Below the pieces are notes generated by a model. That model saw only the letters and a list, made by a program, of their open reading frames with translations. It was not told where the DNA came from and made no database searches. From Paraburkholderia sp. Ac-20340 (GTDB lineage Bacteria > Pseudomonadota > Gammaproteobacteria > Burkholderiales > Burkholderiaceae): 43,390 bases of DNA. Shown here in pieces: positions 27,953 to 35,661 of the stretch. Positions within the stretch are counted from its first letter, which is position 1. Each line of letters opens with the position of its first letter. Made by a program: the position numbers and the translations under genes. The DNA is taken from the NCBI RefSeq assembly GCF_017104965.1, contig NZ_JAAGPR010000053.1, forward strand, positions 1-43,390. Reading direction: 5' to 3'.

Positions 27953-29191
27953 CTAGCTGGTTACGCGCTCGCGCGCGGGCGCTTTCGTCGCCTGTTTAGA
28001 CGGCTTGGCGGTTTTGGCCGACTTGCGGCGCGCACGCGCTTTCTTCAGCCAGATCAGCACGCCCGTCACGCTGAGCACGGCGATCATCACGCCCGTGAAG
28101 CTGATGGCGATCCGTCCGGGCAAACCGGCGATGCGGCCCGAGTGCAGCGGAAACTGCGCCTGAATGAAGATGTCGCCAGCGCTGCCTTCGCCGGGAATCT
28201 GCTTCGCGAGCACCGCGCCGGTGCGTGCGCTCATGATCAGCCACGGATTGCCGAGGCCCGCATCGCCGTGATCGTCGCCGGCTGCGTAATAGCCCACGCC
28301 GATATAACCGAGCGACGGCATCGCGAACATGCCGCCCGGCGGCGCCGTGATGCCTTCGCGACGGCCTACTTCGGCGGCGTTGGCGATGATGCGGTCGCGC
28401 GCCTGCAGCATCTCGGCGGGCGAGAGTTGCGGCCCGGGCGCGACCGTGCGGAACGGGTCCGGCGCGAGTTTCGAGAACACCGAGACCACCGGGCGCACGA
28501 TCTCGCTGCCCAGATTCATCGATATCGATGTGAGCGCGATCACCGTCAGCAGGCCCCAGAGCCAGACGCCGCCCGAGCGGTGCAGGTCGAAGGTGAGCGC
28601 GTAGCCGCCGCGCTTGATGCGAAACACCAGCGATTTGCGCCAGCTTTTGAAATTCGGAAACGCCAGCACGATGGCGAAGAAGCCGTCCAGCAGCCAGATC
28701 ATCCCCACCACGCCCATGGTCCAGACGCTGAAGTTGATGCCCAGTTTCGTCGGCAGGAACAGCGTGTAGTGAAGCTGGTAGATGAAGGGAATCAGGTTCA
28801 GGCGCGCGAGCGAGGGCGCGCCCCACATGCGGCGGCCTTGCACGGCGCCCGTCACCGGATCGATCGCGACCTGGTTGTAGTCGAGCGCGTAGGGCTGCTG
28901 CGTGTGCGGATCGAGATGCGGTTCCGCGCGCACGATGAAGGTGTGGCCAGGCTCGATGCCGAGCGGCATATAGGACACCACGGCATGCGGATTGGCGGCT
29001 TCGAAGCGTTTGACCAGTTCGAGCGGCGGCAGCGGCGTGCCGGGCGTGGCCGCATTGAAGAACGACGGATTGAGCGCGGCGTCGAGCTCGTGGTCCCACG
29101 CGATCACCGCGCCCGTCAGGCCGGCGAGGAACAGGAAGGCGGCCGTGCCCAGACCGAGCCAGCGATGCAGGCGTACCAGCAGCGGTCTCAT
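27953..29191 (-). CDS. PepSY-domain inner-membrane protein (iron-regulated type)
   Basis: The 412-residue protein has the PepSY_TM architecture. A first helix follows the HRWLGLG motif (residues about 8-32), a periplasmic PepSY portion follows, middle helices lie near 145-175 and 205-225, and a last helix sits near 365-385 before a Lys/Ala-rich cytoplasmic tail. Relatives are often called iron-regulated membrane proteins; some reduce ferric siderophores together with TonB receptors. No TonB receptor gene is adjacent. A Fur-like box lies about 107 bases upstream. Start ATG 29191. Function in iron handling is inferred from family and box. Confidence 0.85.
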   Translation of the reverse strand: MRPLLVRLHRWLGLGTAAFLFLAGLTGAVIAWDHELDAALNPSFFNAATPGTPLPPLELVKRFEAANPHAVVSYMPLGIEPGHTFIVRAEPHLDPHTQQPYALDYNQVAIDPVTGAVQGRRMWGAPSLARLNLIPFIYQLHYTLFLPTKLGINFSVWTMGVVGMIWLLDGFFAIVLAFPNFKSWRKSLVFRIKRGGYALTFDLHRSGGVWLWGLLTVIALTSISMNLGSEIVRPVVSVFSKLAPDPFRTVAPGPQLSPAEMLQARDRIIANAAEVGRREGITAPPGGMFAMPSLGYIGVGYYAAGDDHGDAGLGNPWLIMSARTGAVLAKQIPGEGSAGDIFIQAQFPLHSGRIAGLPGRIAISFTGVMIAVLSVTGVLIWLKKARARRKSAKTAKPSKQATKAPARERVTS

Positions 29192-29297
29192 GAGGCGTGC
29201 CGTCGGACGGAAGCGGGCGCAGAGGTCAAAACGGTCACGATGGCGTCAGCGGTCGGGTTAAAGGGCAATGAGGGTCGATGCAGCTAAATTGTTGATC

Positions 29298-29316
29298 GCA
29301 AATGCGAATCGTTTGC
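29298..29316 (-). promoter_or_regulatory. Fur-box-like element upstream of the PepSY gene
   Basis: The 19-mer GCAAATGCGAATCGTTTGC matches 12 of 19 positions of the classical Fur box and has partial dyad symmetry. It is upstream of a gene family often repressed by iron. Score and position are suggestive only. Confidence 0.45.
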
Positions 29317-29421
29317 ATTTTACGGAGTGAGCCGGGCCGATGCAAGCGTCATCGTAAGGCTTTAGAAAGCAATAAGCGGGCGCGGATCAAGGATGTCGTT
29401 TGCACGACAGCGCAAGGCGAG

Positions 29422-29448
29422 CGCGCCGCGAAGGCTGTTCGCGGCGCG
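29422..29448 (-). terminator. Hairpin downstream of the 49-aa gene
   Basis: CGCGCCGCGAA (29422-29432) pairs perfectly with TTCGCGGCGCG (29438-29448). It lies 57 bases past the stop of the small minus-strand gene and has no U-tract. Confidence 0.4.
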
Positions 29449-29504
29449 TGCGAGGAAGAGGCGGGTCAGGCGGAATGCGGCGCGCGGAGCACGCGCCATG
29501 ACAC

Positions 29505-29654
29505 TCAGACCGGGTCTTTGTTGGGCGGACCGTCCGGGCGTTGCGGTTCTTCGCCGTGATGCCCCGGCGGCGGAGGCGTGAGCGGATCGCGTTCCGGGTC
29601 GCGCGTCGGATCGGCGAGCGGATCGGGAAGCGGGTTCGTATGCGAGCAGATCAT
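29505..29654 (-). CDS. 49-residue Pro/Asp-rich small protein
   Basis: This gene was read directly from the sequence. It encodes 49 residues beginning MICSHTNPLPDPLADPTRDP and ending RPDGPPNKDPV. It is dominated by repeated DP motifs (DPLADPTRDPERDPL) and a Pro4 run, with 15 Pro in all. Such a composition predicts a disordered, probably cytoplasmic, acidic peptide. GAGGT lies about 7 bases before the ATG at 29654. Short Pro/Asp-rich proteins of this look occur widely in Burkholderiaceae, without a known role. Codon choice has the G/C third-position bias of the genome, which supports coding. Confidence 0.65.
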   Translation of the reverse strand: MICSHTNPLPDPLADPTRDPERDPLTPPPPGHHGEEPQRPDGPPNKDPV

Positions 29655-29800
29655 CGCGGATACCTCGTGCGCGGGCGGCAAGCGCCGCGCAGGACGTGTG
29701 GGTGGTCTTCATAGCGTAGGCGATGAAAACCGCGTCTGTGCGGTTTCGGAGCCCGCGGCTTTATCCGCAAGACCGGTTCCTGCAATGCGTGGCGGGCGCT

Positions 29801-30388
29801 TCAGAGGCCGTCGAGATCGGCGGGCGTGTCGATGTCGCGCAGAATGCCGGGGTCGTCCACGCCGATGCGCGTGAGCGTCTGCGAAGTCAGCAGCGCGCGC
29901 GCGCCCGCATCGCCGTCCAGCGCCAGCAGCGCTTCGCGATGACCGTAGCCGAAGCCCACCGGGTGGCCGCGCTGCCCGTCGTAAAACGGCGCGACGAGCG
30001 GCTTGCCCGCGTCCAGTTCGCGCGCGACGGCTTCGATCGTGCTCACCGCGATGCGCGGCATGTCCGCGAGCGCGACGATCCAGCTTTCGCCTTCGGTATC
30101 GGATTCGATTGCGGCTGCGAGGCTTGCGCCCATGCCGCGCACCGACGCCGCCGCGAACACCACGTCGCAGCCCGCTTCGTTGAGCGTGTGCGCGAGCGTT
30201 TCGGCGCCTGGCCGCACGACGGCGATCACGCGCGGCACGACCATCAGCAGCCGGTGCGCGGCCTCGTGCGCGACGGCGAGGCCGTTCGGAAGCGGCGCGA
30301 GGAGTTTGTTGCGCAGACCTTCGGGATCGAAGCGCGAACCGGTGCCGGCGGCGAGCAGTACGCCGGTGGCAAGCGATGCATAGGCCAT
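29801..30388 (-). CDS. mocA: Molybdenum cofactor cytidylyltransferase (MocA-like)
   Basis: The 195-residue nucleotidyltransferase is expected to add CMP to molybdopterin-Mo, giving the MCD cofactor used by bacterial aldehyde and xanthine-type hydroxylases. The nucleotide-binding signature LLAAGTGSRF near residue 11, with NKLLAPLPNG after it, is clear. The metal-binding stretch is ALADMPRI and the substrate loop is GHPVGFG. Start ATG 30388 (MAYASLATG) puts the motif at the normal place. It lies 117 bases downstream of the large subunit of a molybdenum aldehyde oxidoreductase on the same strand, probably the same transcript, supplying its cofactor. Confidence 0.88.
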   Translation of the reverse strand: MAYASLATGVLLAAGTGSRFDPEGLRNKLLAPLPNGLAVAHEAAHRLLMVVPRVIAVVRPGAETLAHTLNEAGCDVVFAAASVRGMGASLAAAIESDTEGESWIVALADMPRIAVSTIEAVARELDAGKPLVAPFYDGQRGHPVGFGYGHREALLALDGDAGARALLTSQTLTRIGVDDPGILRDIDTPADLDGL

Positions 30389-30505
30389 GGGGAGTACCGC
30401 ACGAGAGGGGGAACGCCGATTGTGCGGCGCAACCGCGCGTGAGGCAAGCCCCGATGCGCCGGCGGTTTTCCTCCCACCAAAGCCGCGCCAGGCCACTCAA
30501 AGCCG

Positions 30506-32737
30506 CTAAACCATCGTGTGCGGCGGCGACATCACTTTGTCGAGCGTGATCGGCAGATCGCGCACGCGCACGCCGGTGGCGTGATAGACGGCGTTCGCAA
30601 TCGCCGCAGGCACGCCCGTAATGCCGATTTCGCCGATACCGCGCACGCCCAGCGGATTGAAATGCAGATCCGGCGCGCCGACGAACTGCACGTCCAGATC
30701 GCCGATATCGGCGTTCACGGGCACGTGGTAGTCGGCGAAATTGCCGTTCACGAAGCGGCCCGTGGCGGTGTCGAGCAGGCCTTCCTCGTGCAGCACCGTG
30801 CTGATGCCCCAGACCATGCCGCCCATCAGCTGGCTGCGCGCGGTCTTGGCGTTGAGGACCTGCCCCACGTCATACACGCCGACGATGCGCGCCACCCGCA
30901 GCGTGCCGAGATCGGCGTCCACGTGGACTTCGGCGAACACCGCGCCGAACGAATGAAACGCGTATTGCTGCTTTTCCGCGCCCGGTTTCGTGCTGGCCTG
31001 CGCTTCGATCGGCTGGCCGCCCGCGCGCGCGATGATGGCGGCGGCGGGGTCGCGCCGCGAGGGATCGGCGCGCAGGGTCACCCAGGCGTCGATCACCGTG
31101 ACATCGGCGGGCGCGGCGCCGTGGACCGGCGAAGCGGGATCGGCCACGGCCAGTGCGATCAGTTTGTCGCGCGCGCCGCGCGCTGCGGCCTGCACGGCCG
31201 GCGAAACGCTGGCCGCCGATTGCGAGCCGCCCGAGCCCGGCGCGCGCGGCAGGCTCGAATCGCCGAGCGCGAAGTGAATGCGTTCGGGCGCGAAACCCAG
31301 CGCATCCGCCGCCACCTGCGTCATCACCGTATAGGTGCCGGTGCCGATATCCTGCGTGCCCGAAGCGACCATCGCCGTGCCGTCGGGCAGGATGCGCGCG
31401 ATGGCGGCCGCCTCGCTGCGATTGGCCGGATACGTCGCGCCCGCCATACCCAGGCCGATCAGCGTCTGGCCCTGGCGCATCGCGCGCGGCGTGGCGATGC
31501 GGCGCGACCAGCCGAAGCGTTGCGCGCCCGTCGCGTAGCACTCGCGCAGCGCTTTCGACGACCACGGCTTGCCATCCTGCGGCTCGACTTCGGCGTAATT
31601 TTTCAGGCGCAAGGCGATCGGGTCCATGCCGAGCCGCCACGCCAGTTCGTCCATCGCCGATTCGAGCGCGAACGAGCCCGTCGTTTCGCCGGGCGCGCGC
31701 GTGAATGTGGGCGTGCCGACGTTGAGCGGCACGACGCGGTGACTCGTGCTCAGGTTCGGCGTGGCGTACATCATGCGCGTGACGAGGCCGGACATCTCGG
31801 TCCAGTCTTCGAACGTCGAGGTGTGCGAGAGCGTGTCGTGGCGGATGGCGGTGAGCGTGCCGTCGCGGCGCGCGGCCAGCGAAAAATGCTGCTCCGTGCG
31901 CGGACGCGAGCCGACCGGGCCGAACAATTGCGGCCGCGCGAGCGCGAGCCGCACGGGGCGGCCGGTCTGCTTCGCGGCCATCGCGCACAGCGTCACATGC
32001 GACCACGACGAACCCTTGCAGCCAAAGCCGCCGCCGATGAACGGCGAAATCACCCGCACGTTGTCCGCCGGGATGCCGAACACGGCGGCCACGGCGGTTC
32101 GCGCGCCCGAGACGCCTTGCGTCGAATCGTAGAGCGTGAGTGCCGGGCCGTCCCAGCGCGCCATCGTGGCGTGCGGTTCCATCGGATTGTGGAATTGCAC
32201 GGGCGTGGTGTAGATCGCGTCGATACTCACGGCGCCTTCGCGCAGGCCGGCTTCGACATCGCCGCGTTGCGAATCGATCGGCCGCCCGGGCTGACCGGGC
32301 GGCGTGTGGGCCTGCGCTTTCGCGCGCGCGAAATCGGCGATGGGCGGCGTGGCCGCGTAGGTGACGCCGATGTGCTGCGCGGCGTCGCTGGCGTGTTCGA
32401 GCGTGTCGGCGACGACGACTGCTATCGGCTCGTTGCTGTAGCGCACGGCGTTGTCCTGCAAGAGCGTGAGGTGGCGTCCGGCGGGCGGCGCGAGCGGCGT
32501 GTGACCGCCGTTGGGCAGGCGCATCGCGTTTTGCCACGTCATCACCAGCAGCACGCCTGGCAGCGCTTGCGCGCGGCGCGTGTCGATCGACGCGATCGTG
32601 CCGCTCGCCACCGTGCTCGTGACGATCACCGCATGCGCGAGACGCGCTTCCGGGAAATCCGCGGCGTAGCTCGCGCTGCCTGTCACCTTGAGCATGCCGT
32701 CGATGCGGTCGATGGGCTGTCCGATCAGTGGGCTCAT
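30506..32737 (-). CDS. paoC: Aldehyde/xanthine oxidoreductase, molybdenum-binding large subunit (PaoC-like)
   Basis: This 743-residue catalytic subunit oxidises its substrate (probably aromatic or other aldehydes) at a molybdenum centre. The N-terminal hammerhead domain (IGQPIDRIDGMLKVTGSASY) is followed by the molybdopterin-binding domains with GGGFGCKGSSW and an SGTQDIGTGTYT glycine loop. The active-site Glu is in RGIGEIGITG close to the C-terminus. The length matches the YagR/PaoC type rather than the longer cytoplasmic XdhB. Its ATG overlaps the stop of the FAD subunit by 4 bases (ATGA). The small subunit's Tat signal suggests the whole complex is exported folded. The substrate is not determined. 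Confidence 0.9.
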   Translation of the reverse strand: MSPLIGQPIDRIDGMLKVTGSASYAADFPEARLAHAVIVTSTVASGTIASIDTRRAQALPGVLLVMTWQNAMRLPNGGHTPLAPPAGRHLTLLQDNAVRYSNEPIAVVVADTLEHASDAAQHIGVTYAATPPIADFARAKAQAHTPPGQPGRPIDSQRGDVEAGLREGAVSIDAIYTTPVQFHNPMEPHATMARWDGPALTLYDSTQGVSGARTAVAAVFGIPADNVRVISPFIGGGFGCKGSSWSHVTLCAMAAKQTGRPVRLALARPQLFGPVGSRPRTEQHFSLAARRDGTLTAIRHDTLSHTSTFEDWTEMSGLVTRMMYATPNLSTSHRVVPLNVGTPTFTRAPGETTGSFALESAMDELAWRLGMDPIALRLKNYAEVEPQDGKPWSSKALRECYATGAQRFGWSRRIATPRAMRQGQTLIGLGMAGATYPANRSEAAAIARILPDGTAMVASGTQDIGTGTYTVMTQVAADALGFAPERIHFALGDSSLPRAPGSGGSQSAASVSPAVQAAARGARDKLIALAVADPASPVHGAAPADVTVIDAWVTLRADPSRRDPAAAIIARAGGQPIEAQASTKPGAEKQQYAFHSFGAVFAEVHVDADLGTLRVARIVGVYDVGQVLNAKTARSQLMGGMVWGISTVLHEEGLLDTATGRFVNGNFADYHVPVNADIGDLDVQFVGAPDLHFNPLGVRGIGEIGITGVPAAIANAVYHATGVRVRDLPITLDKVMSPPHTMV

Positions 32738-33747
32738 GCGAGGTCTCCCGAAGCGTGTGGTGCCTGGCCCGCGGCCTGCATGACGGCGCGCACGATGGCG
32801 CGTTGCGCGAGTTCGATCTTGAACGCGTTGCCTTTCAGCGGCTGCGCCTGGGCGAGTTCGGCGGCGGCTGCGGCGCGTAGCGTCGCCGTATCGATTGGCT
32901 GACCGGTGAGCCGCTGTTCCGCCACGCTCGCACGCCAGGGCTTGTGCGCGACGCCGCCCAGCGCGATGCGCACGGCGCGCACGCGCTGGCCATCGAGTTG
33001 CAGCGCCGCCGCAACCGAAACGAGCGCAAATGCGTAACTGGCCCGATCGCGCAGCTTCAGGTAATGCGCGTGATCGGCGAAAGCGGGCGGCGGCAGATCG
33101 ACCGAGGTGATGAGTTCGCCGCGCGCGAGCGTGGTGTCCAGATCGGGCCGCTCGCCCGGCAGCCGATGAAACTGGGCGATGGAAATCGCGCGTGCGCCGT
33201 TCGGTCCGCGCACCTGCACGATCGCATCGAGTGCGGCGAGCGCGACGCTCATATCGGAAGGATTCACGGCCACGCATTGCGCGCTCGCGCCGAGGATCGC
33301 GTGCATGCGATTGACGCCATCGCGCGCCGCGCAGCCGCTGCCGGGCGTGCGCTTGTTGCATTGCGCGAAGGCGGTGTCGTAGAAGTAGCCGCAGCGCGTG
33401 CGCTGCATCAGGTTGCCGCCGACCGTCGCCATATTGCGCAATTGCGGCGATGCGCCCGCGAGCAGCGCCTGCGCAAGCAGCGGATAGCGCGTGCGCACCA
33501 GCGCGTGATTGGCCGCGTCGCTGTTGCGCGCGAGTGCGCCGATACGCAGGCCGCCGTCGGGCAGCGTTTCGATGCGCTCGAGCGCCGCGATATGCGTGAT
33601 GTCGATGAGGGTGAGCGGATGCGCGATGCCGCCTTTCATCAGGTCGAGCAGATTCGTGCCGCCGCCGATGAAAGCCGCACCGGGCTGCTGCGCGGCGGCG
33701 AGGGCGGCGTCGATATCGGTGGCGCGCTGGTAGGCGAGTGCGTCCAT
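32734..33747 (-). CDS. paoB: Aldehyde oxidoreductase FAD-binding subunit with extra Fe-S cluster (PaoB-like)
   Basis: This 337-residue middle subunit passes electrons between the Fe-S subunit and FAD. The FAD-binding signature FIGGGTNLLDLMKGG is near residues 28-42 and ATVGGNLMQRTRC near 108-120. Four cysteines in the segment RCGYFYDTAFAQC then PGSGC resemble the additional [4Fe-4S] cluster known from E. coli PaoB. GGAGG lies 7 bases before the ATG at 33747. The gene starts 16 bases after the small-subunit stop and overlaps the large-subunit start, so all three are one operon. Confidence 0.9.
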   Translation of the reverse strand: MDALAYQRATDIDAALAAAQQPGAAFIGGGTNLLDLMKGGIAHPLTLIDITHIAALERIETLPDGGLRIGALARNSDAANHALVRTRYPLLAQALLAGASPQLRNMATVGGNLMQRTRCGYFYDTAFAQCNKRTPGSGCAARDGVNRMHAILGASAQCVAVNPSDMSVALAALDAIVQVRGPNGARAISIAQFHRLPGERPDLDTTLARGELITSVDLPPPAFADHAHYLKLRDRASYAFALVSVAAALQLDGQRVRAVRIALGGVAHKPWRASVAEQRLTGQPIDTATLRAAAAAELAQAQPLKGNAFKIELAQRAIVRAVMQAAGQAPHASGDLA

Positions 33748-33763
33748 GGATGCGCCTCCGCGA

Positions 33764-34465
33764 TCACGCGCTGGCGGCGTGCGCGTCGCGCACGGCGGCC
33801 ACGATGTTCGCATAGGCGCCGCAGCGGCAGATATTGCCGCTCATGCGCTCGCGTATTTCGTCATCGCTTAGTTGTGCTGGGCGTGTTCGCACGTCGGCGC
33901 TCACGGCGCTGGCGGTGCCGGCCGCGAACTCCGAAAGGCACGCGGTCGCCGAACACAACTGGCCTGGCGTGCAGTATCCGCACTGCAGGGCATCGCGCTC
34001 GATGAAGGCGCGCTGGATCGTGGCCGGCACGCCGGTCGTCGCGAGACCTTCGACCGTGGTGATGCGCTGGCCTTCGTGCATCACGGCGAGCGTGAGGCAG
34101 GCGTTGATGCGCCGCCCGTCGGCCAGCACCGTGCACGCGCCGCATTGGCCGCGATCGCAGCCTTTCTTGGTGCCGGTGAGGCCCGCGTAATCGCGCAGCG
34201 CGTCGAGCAGCGTCACGCGCGCTTCGAGATGCAGCACATATTCGCGACCGTTGATGTCAAGCCGCACCGGTTGCGCGGGCACGGCGGGCGGCGTGGGGGT
34301 ATCGGCGGCATTTGCGGGTTCGGGCGCGTTCTGCGCACGCAGATGCGGCGCCGCGCCCAGGGCGGCAGCCGCAGCGGCCGATTGAAGAAAGCGACGGCGG
34401 GCGGGTTCGGCGGGTTCGCTGGATGCGTCGGCGTCGTGAGGCCGATCGTGGGAAGTCGGGGACAT
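33764..34465 (-). CDS. paoA: Aldehyde oxidoreductase 2Fe-2S subunit with Tat signal (PaoA-like)
   Basis: The 233-residue electron-transfer subunit has two [2Fe-2S] domains: the plant-type one with GCDRGQCGACTVL and NAC, and the C-terminal helical one with CGYCTPGQLC and GNICRCG. The N-terminus carries a twin-arginine signal (ARRRFLQSAAAAAALGAAP, about residues 25-43), so the assembled heterotrimer is probably moved to the periplasm by Tat, as for E. coli PaoABC. ATG 34465 is chosen because GGAG lies 10 bases upstream; an in-frame ATG at 34483 is the alternative. It is the first gene of the operon paoA-paoB-paoC-mocA. A PaoD/XdhC-type insertion chaperone is not present beside it. Confidence 0.9.
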   Translation of the reverse strand: MSPTSHDRPHDADASSEPAEPARRRFLQSAAAAAALGAAPHLRAQNAPEPANAADTPTPPAVPAQPVRLDINGREYVLHLEARVTLLDALRDYAGLTGTKKGCDRGQCGACTVLADGRRINACLTLAVMHEGQRITTVEGLATTGVPATIQRAFIERDALQCGYCTPGQLCSATACLSEFAAGTASAVSADVRTRPAQLSDDEIRERMSGNICRCGAYANIVAAVRDAHAASA

Positions 34466-34906
34466 GGCGTTCGCAGGCTCCATCTGGGGAGGATGGCGAT
34501 GGGATCGCACGCGTTCGGCGCAAGTACGCCGCGATGCCGCGTGAGCCATCGTCGCGCAGCGTGCGGACCTCGATGTGCAACAGTCTTTCAGGAGCAATTC
34601 CGATGCCGCAAAAACCGGCCCTATCGCGCAGTCGCAGCAGCGGACAGACCTGCAAGTTGCGCGCGCCGCGCGAGAAAGTAAAGCGCAAACGCCGGGCTGC
34701 GAGCGAAACTTTCGTGATAGCGCCGCTTCTGGCGCGGGCCTGTCGAATGCCTGACGTCAGGCCGTCGCGAAGCTGGCGAGGCAGCCAGTTTGTGGCGATG
34801 GCACGATGCGGCAGGCGTGCGGAATAGAGGTCCGCCTCAGGTACGCGTTGCGCGGGCGACGCGCACCCTACAATGCTTGCGATCCATGCAACCGGGAGGA
34901 GACCCT
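34466..34906. other. Divergent region between paoA and the GST gene
   Basis: These 441 bases carry the upstream regions of the paoABC operon (left) and the GST gene (right). Reading frames crossing it have no family resemblance. A plausible rightward promoter is listed separately; none could be defined for the leftward operon. Confidence 0.35.
34848..34874 (+). promoter_or_regulatory. Probable promoter of the GST gene
   Basis: A -10 TACAAT (34869-34874) lies 32 bases before the GST ATG, with TTGCGC (34848-34853) upstream at a short 15-base spacing. The -10 is good and the -35 is only fair. Confidence 0.4.
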
Positions 34907-35575
34907 ATGCTGACGGTGCACCACCTCGACAACTCGCGTTCCCAGCGCGTCCTCTGGATGCTCGAAGAACTGGGCGTCGAATACGAGATCGTGGAATACA
35001 GGCGCAACAAGGACACGCTGCTTGCGCCGCCCGCGCTGCGCGCCGTGCATCCGCTCGGCAAATCGCCGGTCGTGACGGATGGCGATCTCACGCTCGCGGA
35101 GTCGGGCGCGATCCTCGAATATCTGGTCGAGCGTTACGGCAACGGCCGCTTCGTGCCGCCGCGCGACACGCCCGAATTTCTGCGTTATCGCTACTGGATG
35201 CATTACGCCGAGGGCTCGGCCATGCCGCCGCTGCTGCTCAAGCTGGTCGCGAGCCGCATCGCCAATGCGAAGGTGCCGTTCTTCATCCGGCCGATCACGC
35301 GCAAGATCGCGGGTTCGCTGGAGAGCGAATTCGTCGATCCGCAACTCGACCTGCATTTCCGTTATATGGCGAAAGAACTGGAAGCCACGGGCTGGTTCGC
35401 GGGCGATGCGTTCACGGCCGCGGACGTGCAGATGAGTTTTCCGCTGGAAGCCGGCGCGAAGCGCGCGGGCGCGGAATCACTGCCGTCGATTCGCGCGTTT
35501 CTCGATCGCATTCATGCGCGGCCGGCGTATCAGCGCGCGCTCAAGCGCGGCGGTGAGTTCACGCTGTTCGGATAA
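34907..35575 (+). CDS. Glutathione S-transferase
   Basis: The 222-residue protein has an N-terminal thioredoxin-like glutathione-binding domain (MLTVHHLDNSRSQRVLWML; VHPLGKSPVV with the conserved cis-Pro; LAESGAILEYL with the Glu-Ser pair contacting glutathione) and a C-terminal all-helical domain. The probable catalytic residue is a Ser in NSRSQR. Bacterial GSTs detoxify electrophiles or reduce peroxides; the specific substrate is unknown. The ATG at 34907 follows GGGAGGAG by about 6 bases. Upstream in-frame codons are non-coding in character. A strong terminator shared with convergent pyrB follows. Confidence 0.93.
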   Translation: MLTVHHLDNSRSQRVLWMLEELGVEYEIVEYRRNKDTLLAPPALRAVHPLGKSPVVTDGDLTLAESGAILEYLVERYGNGRFVPPRDTPEFLRYRYWMHYAEGSAMPPLLLKLVASRIANAKVPFFIRPITRKIAGSLESEFVDPQLDLHFRYMAKELEATGWFAGDAFTAADVQMSFPLEAGAKRAGAESLPSIRAFLDRIHARPAYQRALKRGGEFTLFG

Positions 35576-35607
35576 GATCAGGATGTCGAAGTAATTGTGC
35601 GAAGCGC

Positions 35608-35637
35608 AAAAAGGCCGGGAATCTCCCGGCCTTTTTT
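35608..35637. terminator. Bidirectional intrinsic terminator between GST and pyrB
   Basis: AAAAAGGCCGGGA (35608-35620) pairs with TCCCGGCCTTTTT (35624-35636) around a 3-base loop, flanked by A and T runs on both sides. It serves both convergent genes. Confidence 0.9.
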
Positions 35638-35661
35638 TACCACGGTGTCGCGCTGGCGCGA

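Noticed and set aside
29362..29712. 116-codon minus-strand frame overlapping the 49-aa gene
   Set aside because: Arg/Ala-rich, no family features, and in competition with the better supported 49-residue frame.
30518..32902. Long plus-strand open frame over the molybdenum subunit gene
   Set aside because: Shadow frame with no motifs; the opposite strand encodes an intact PaoC-like subunit.
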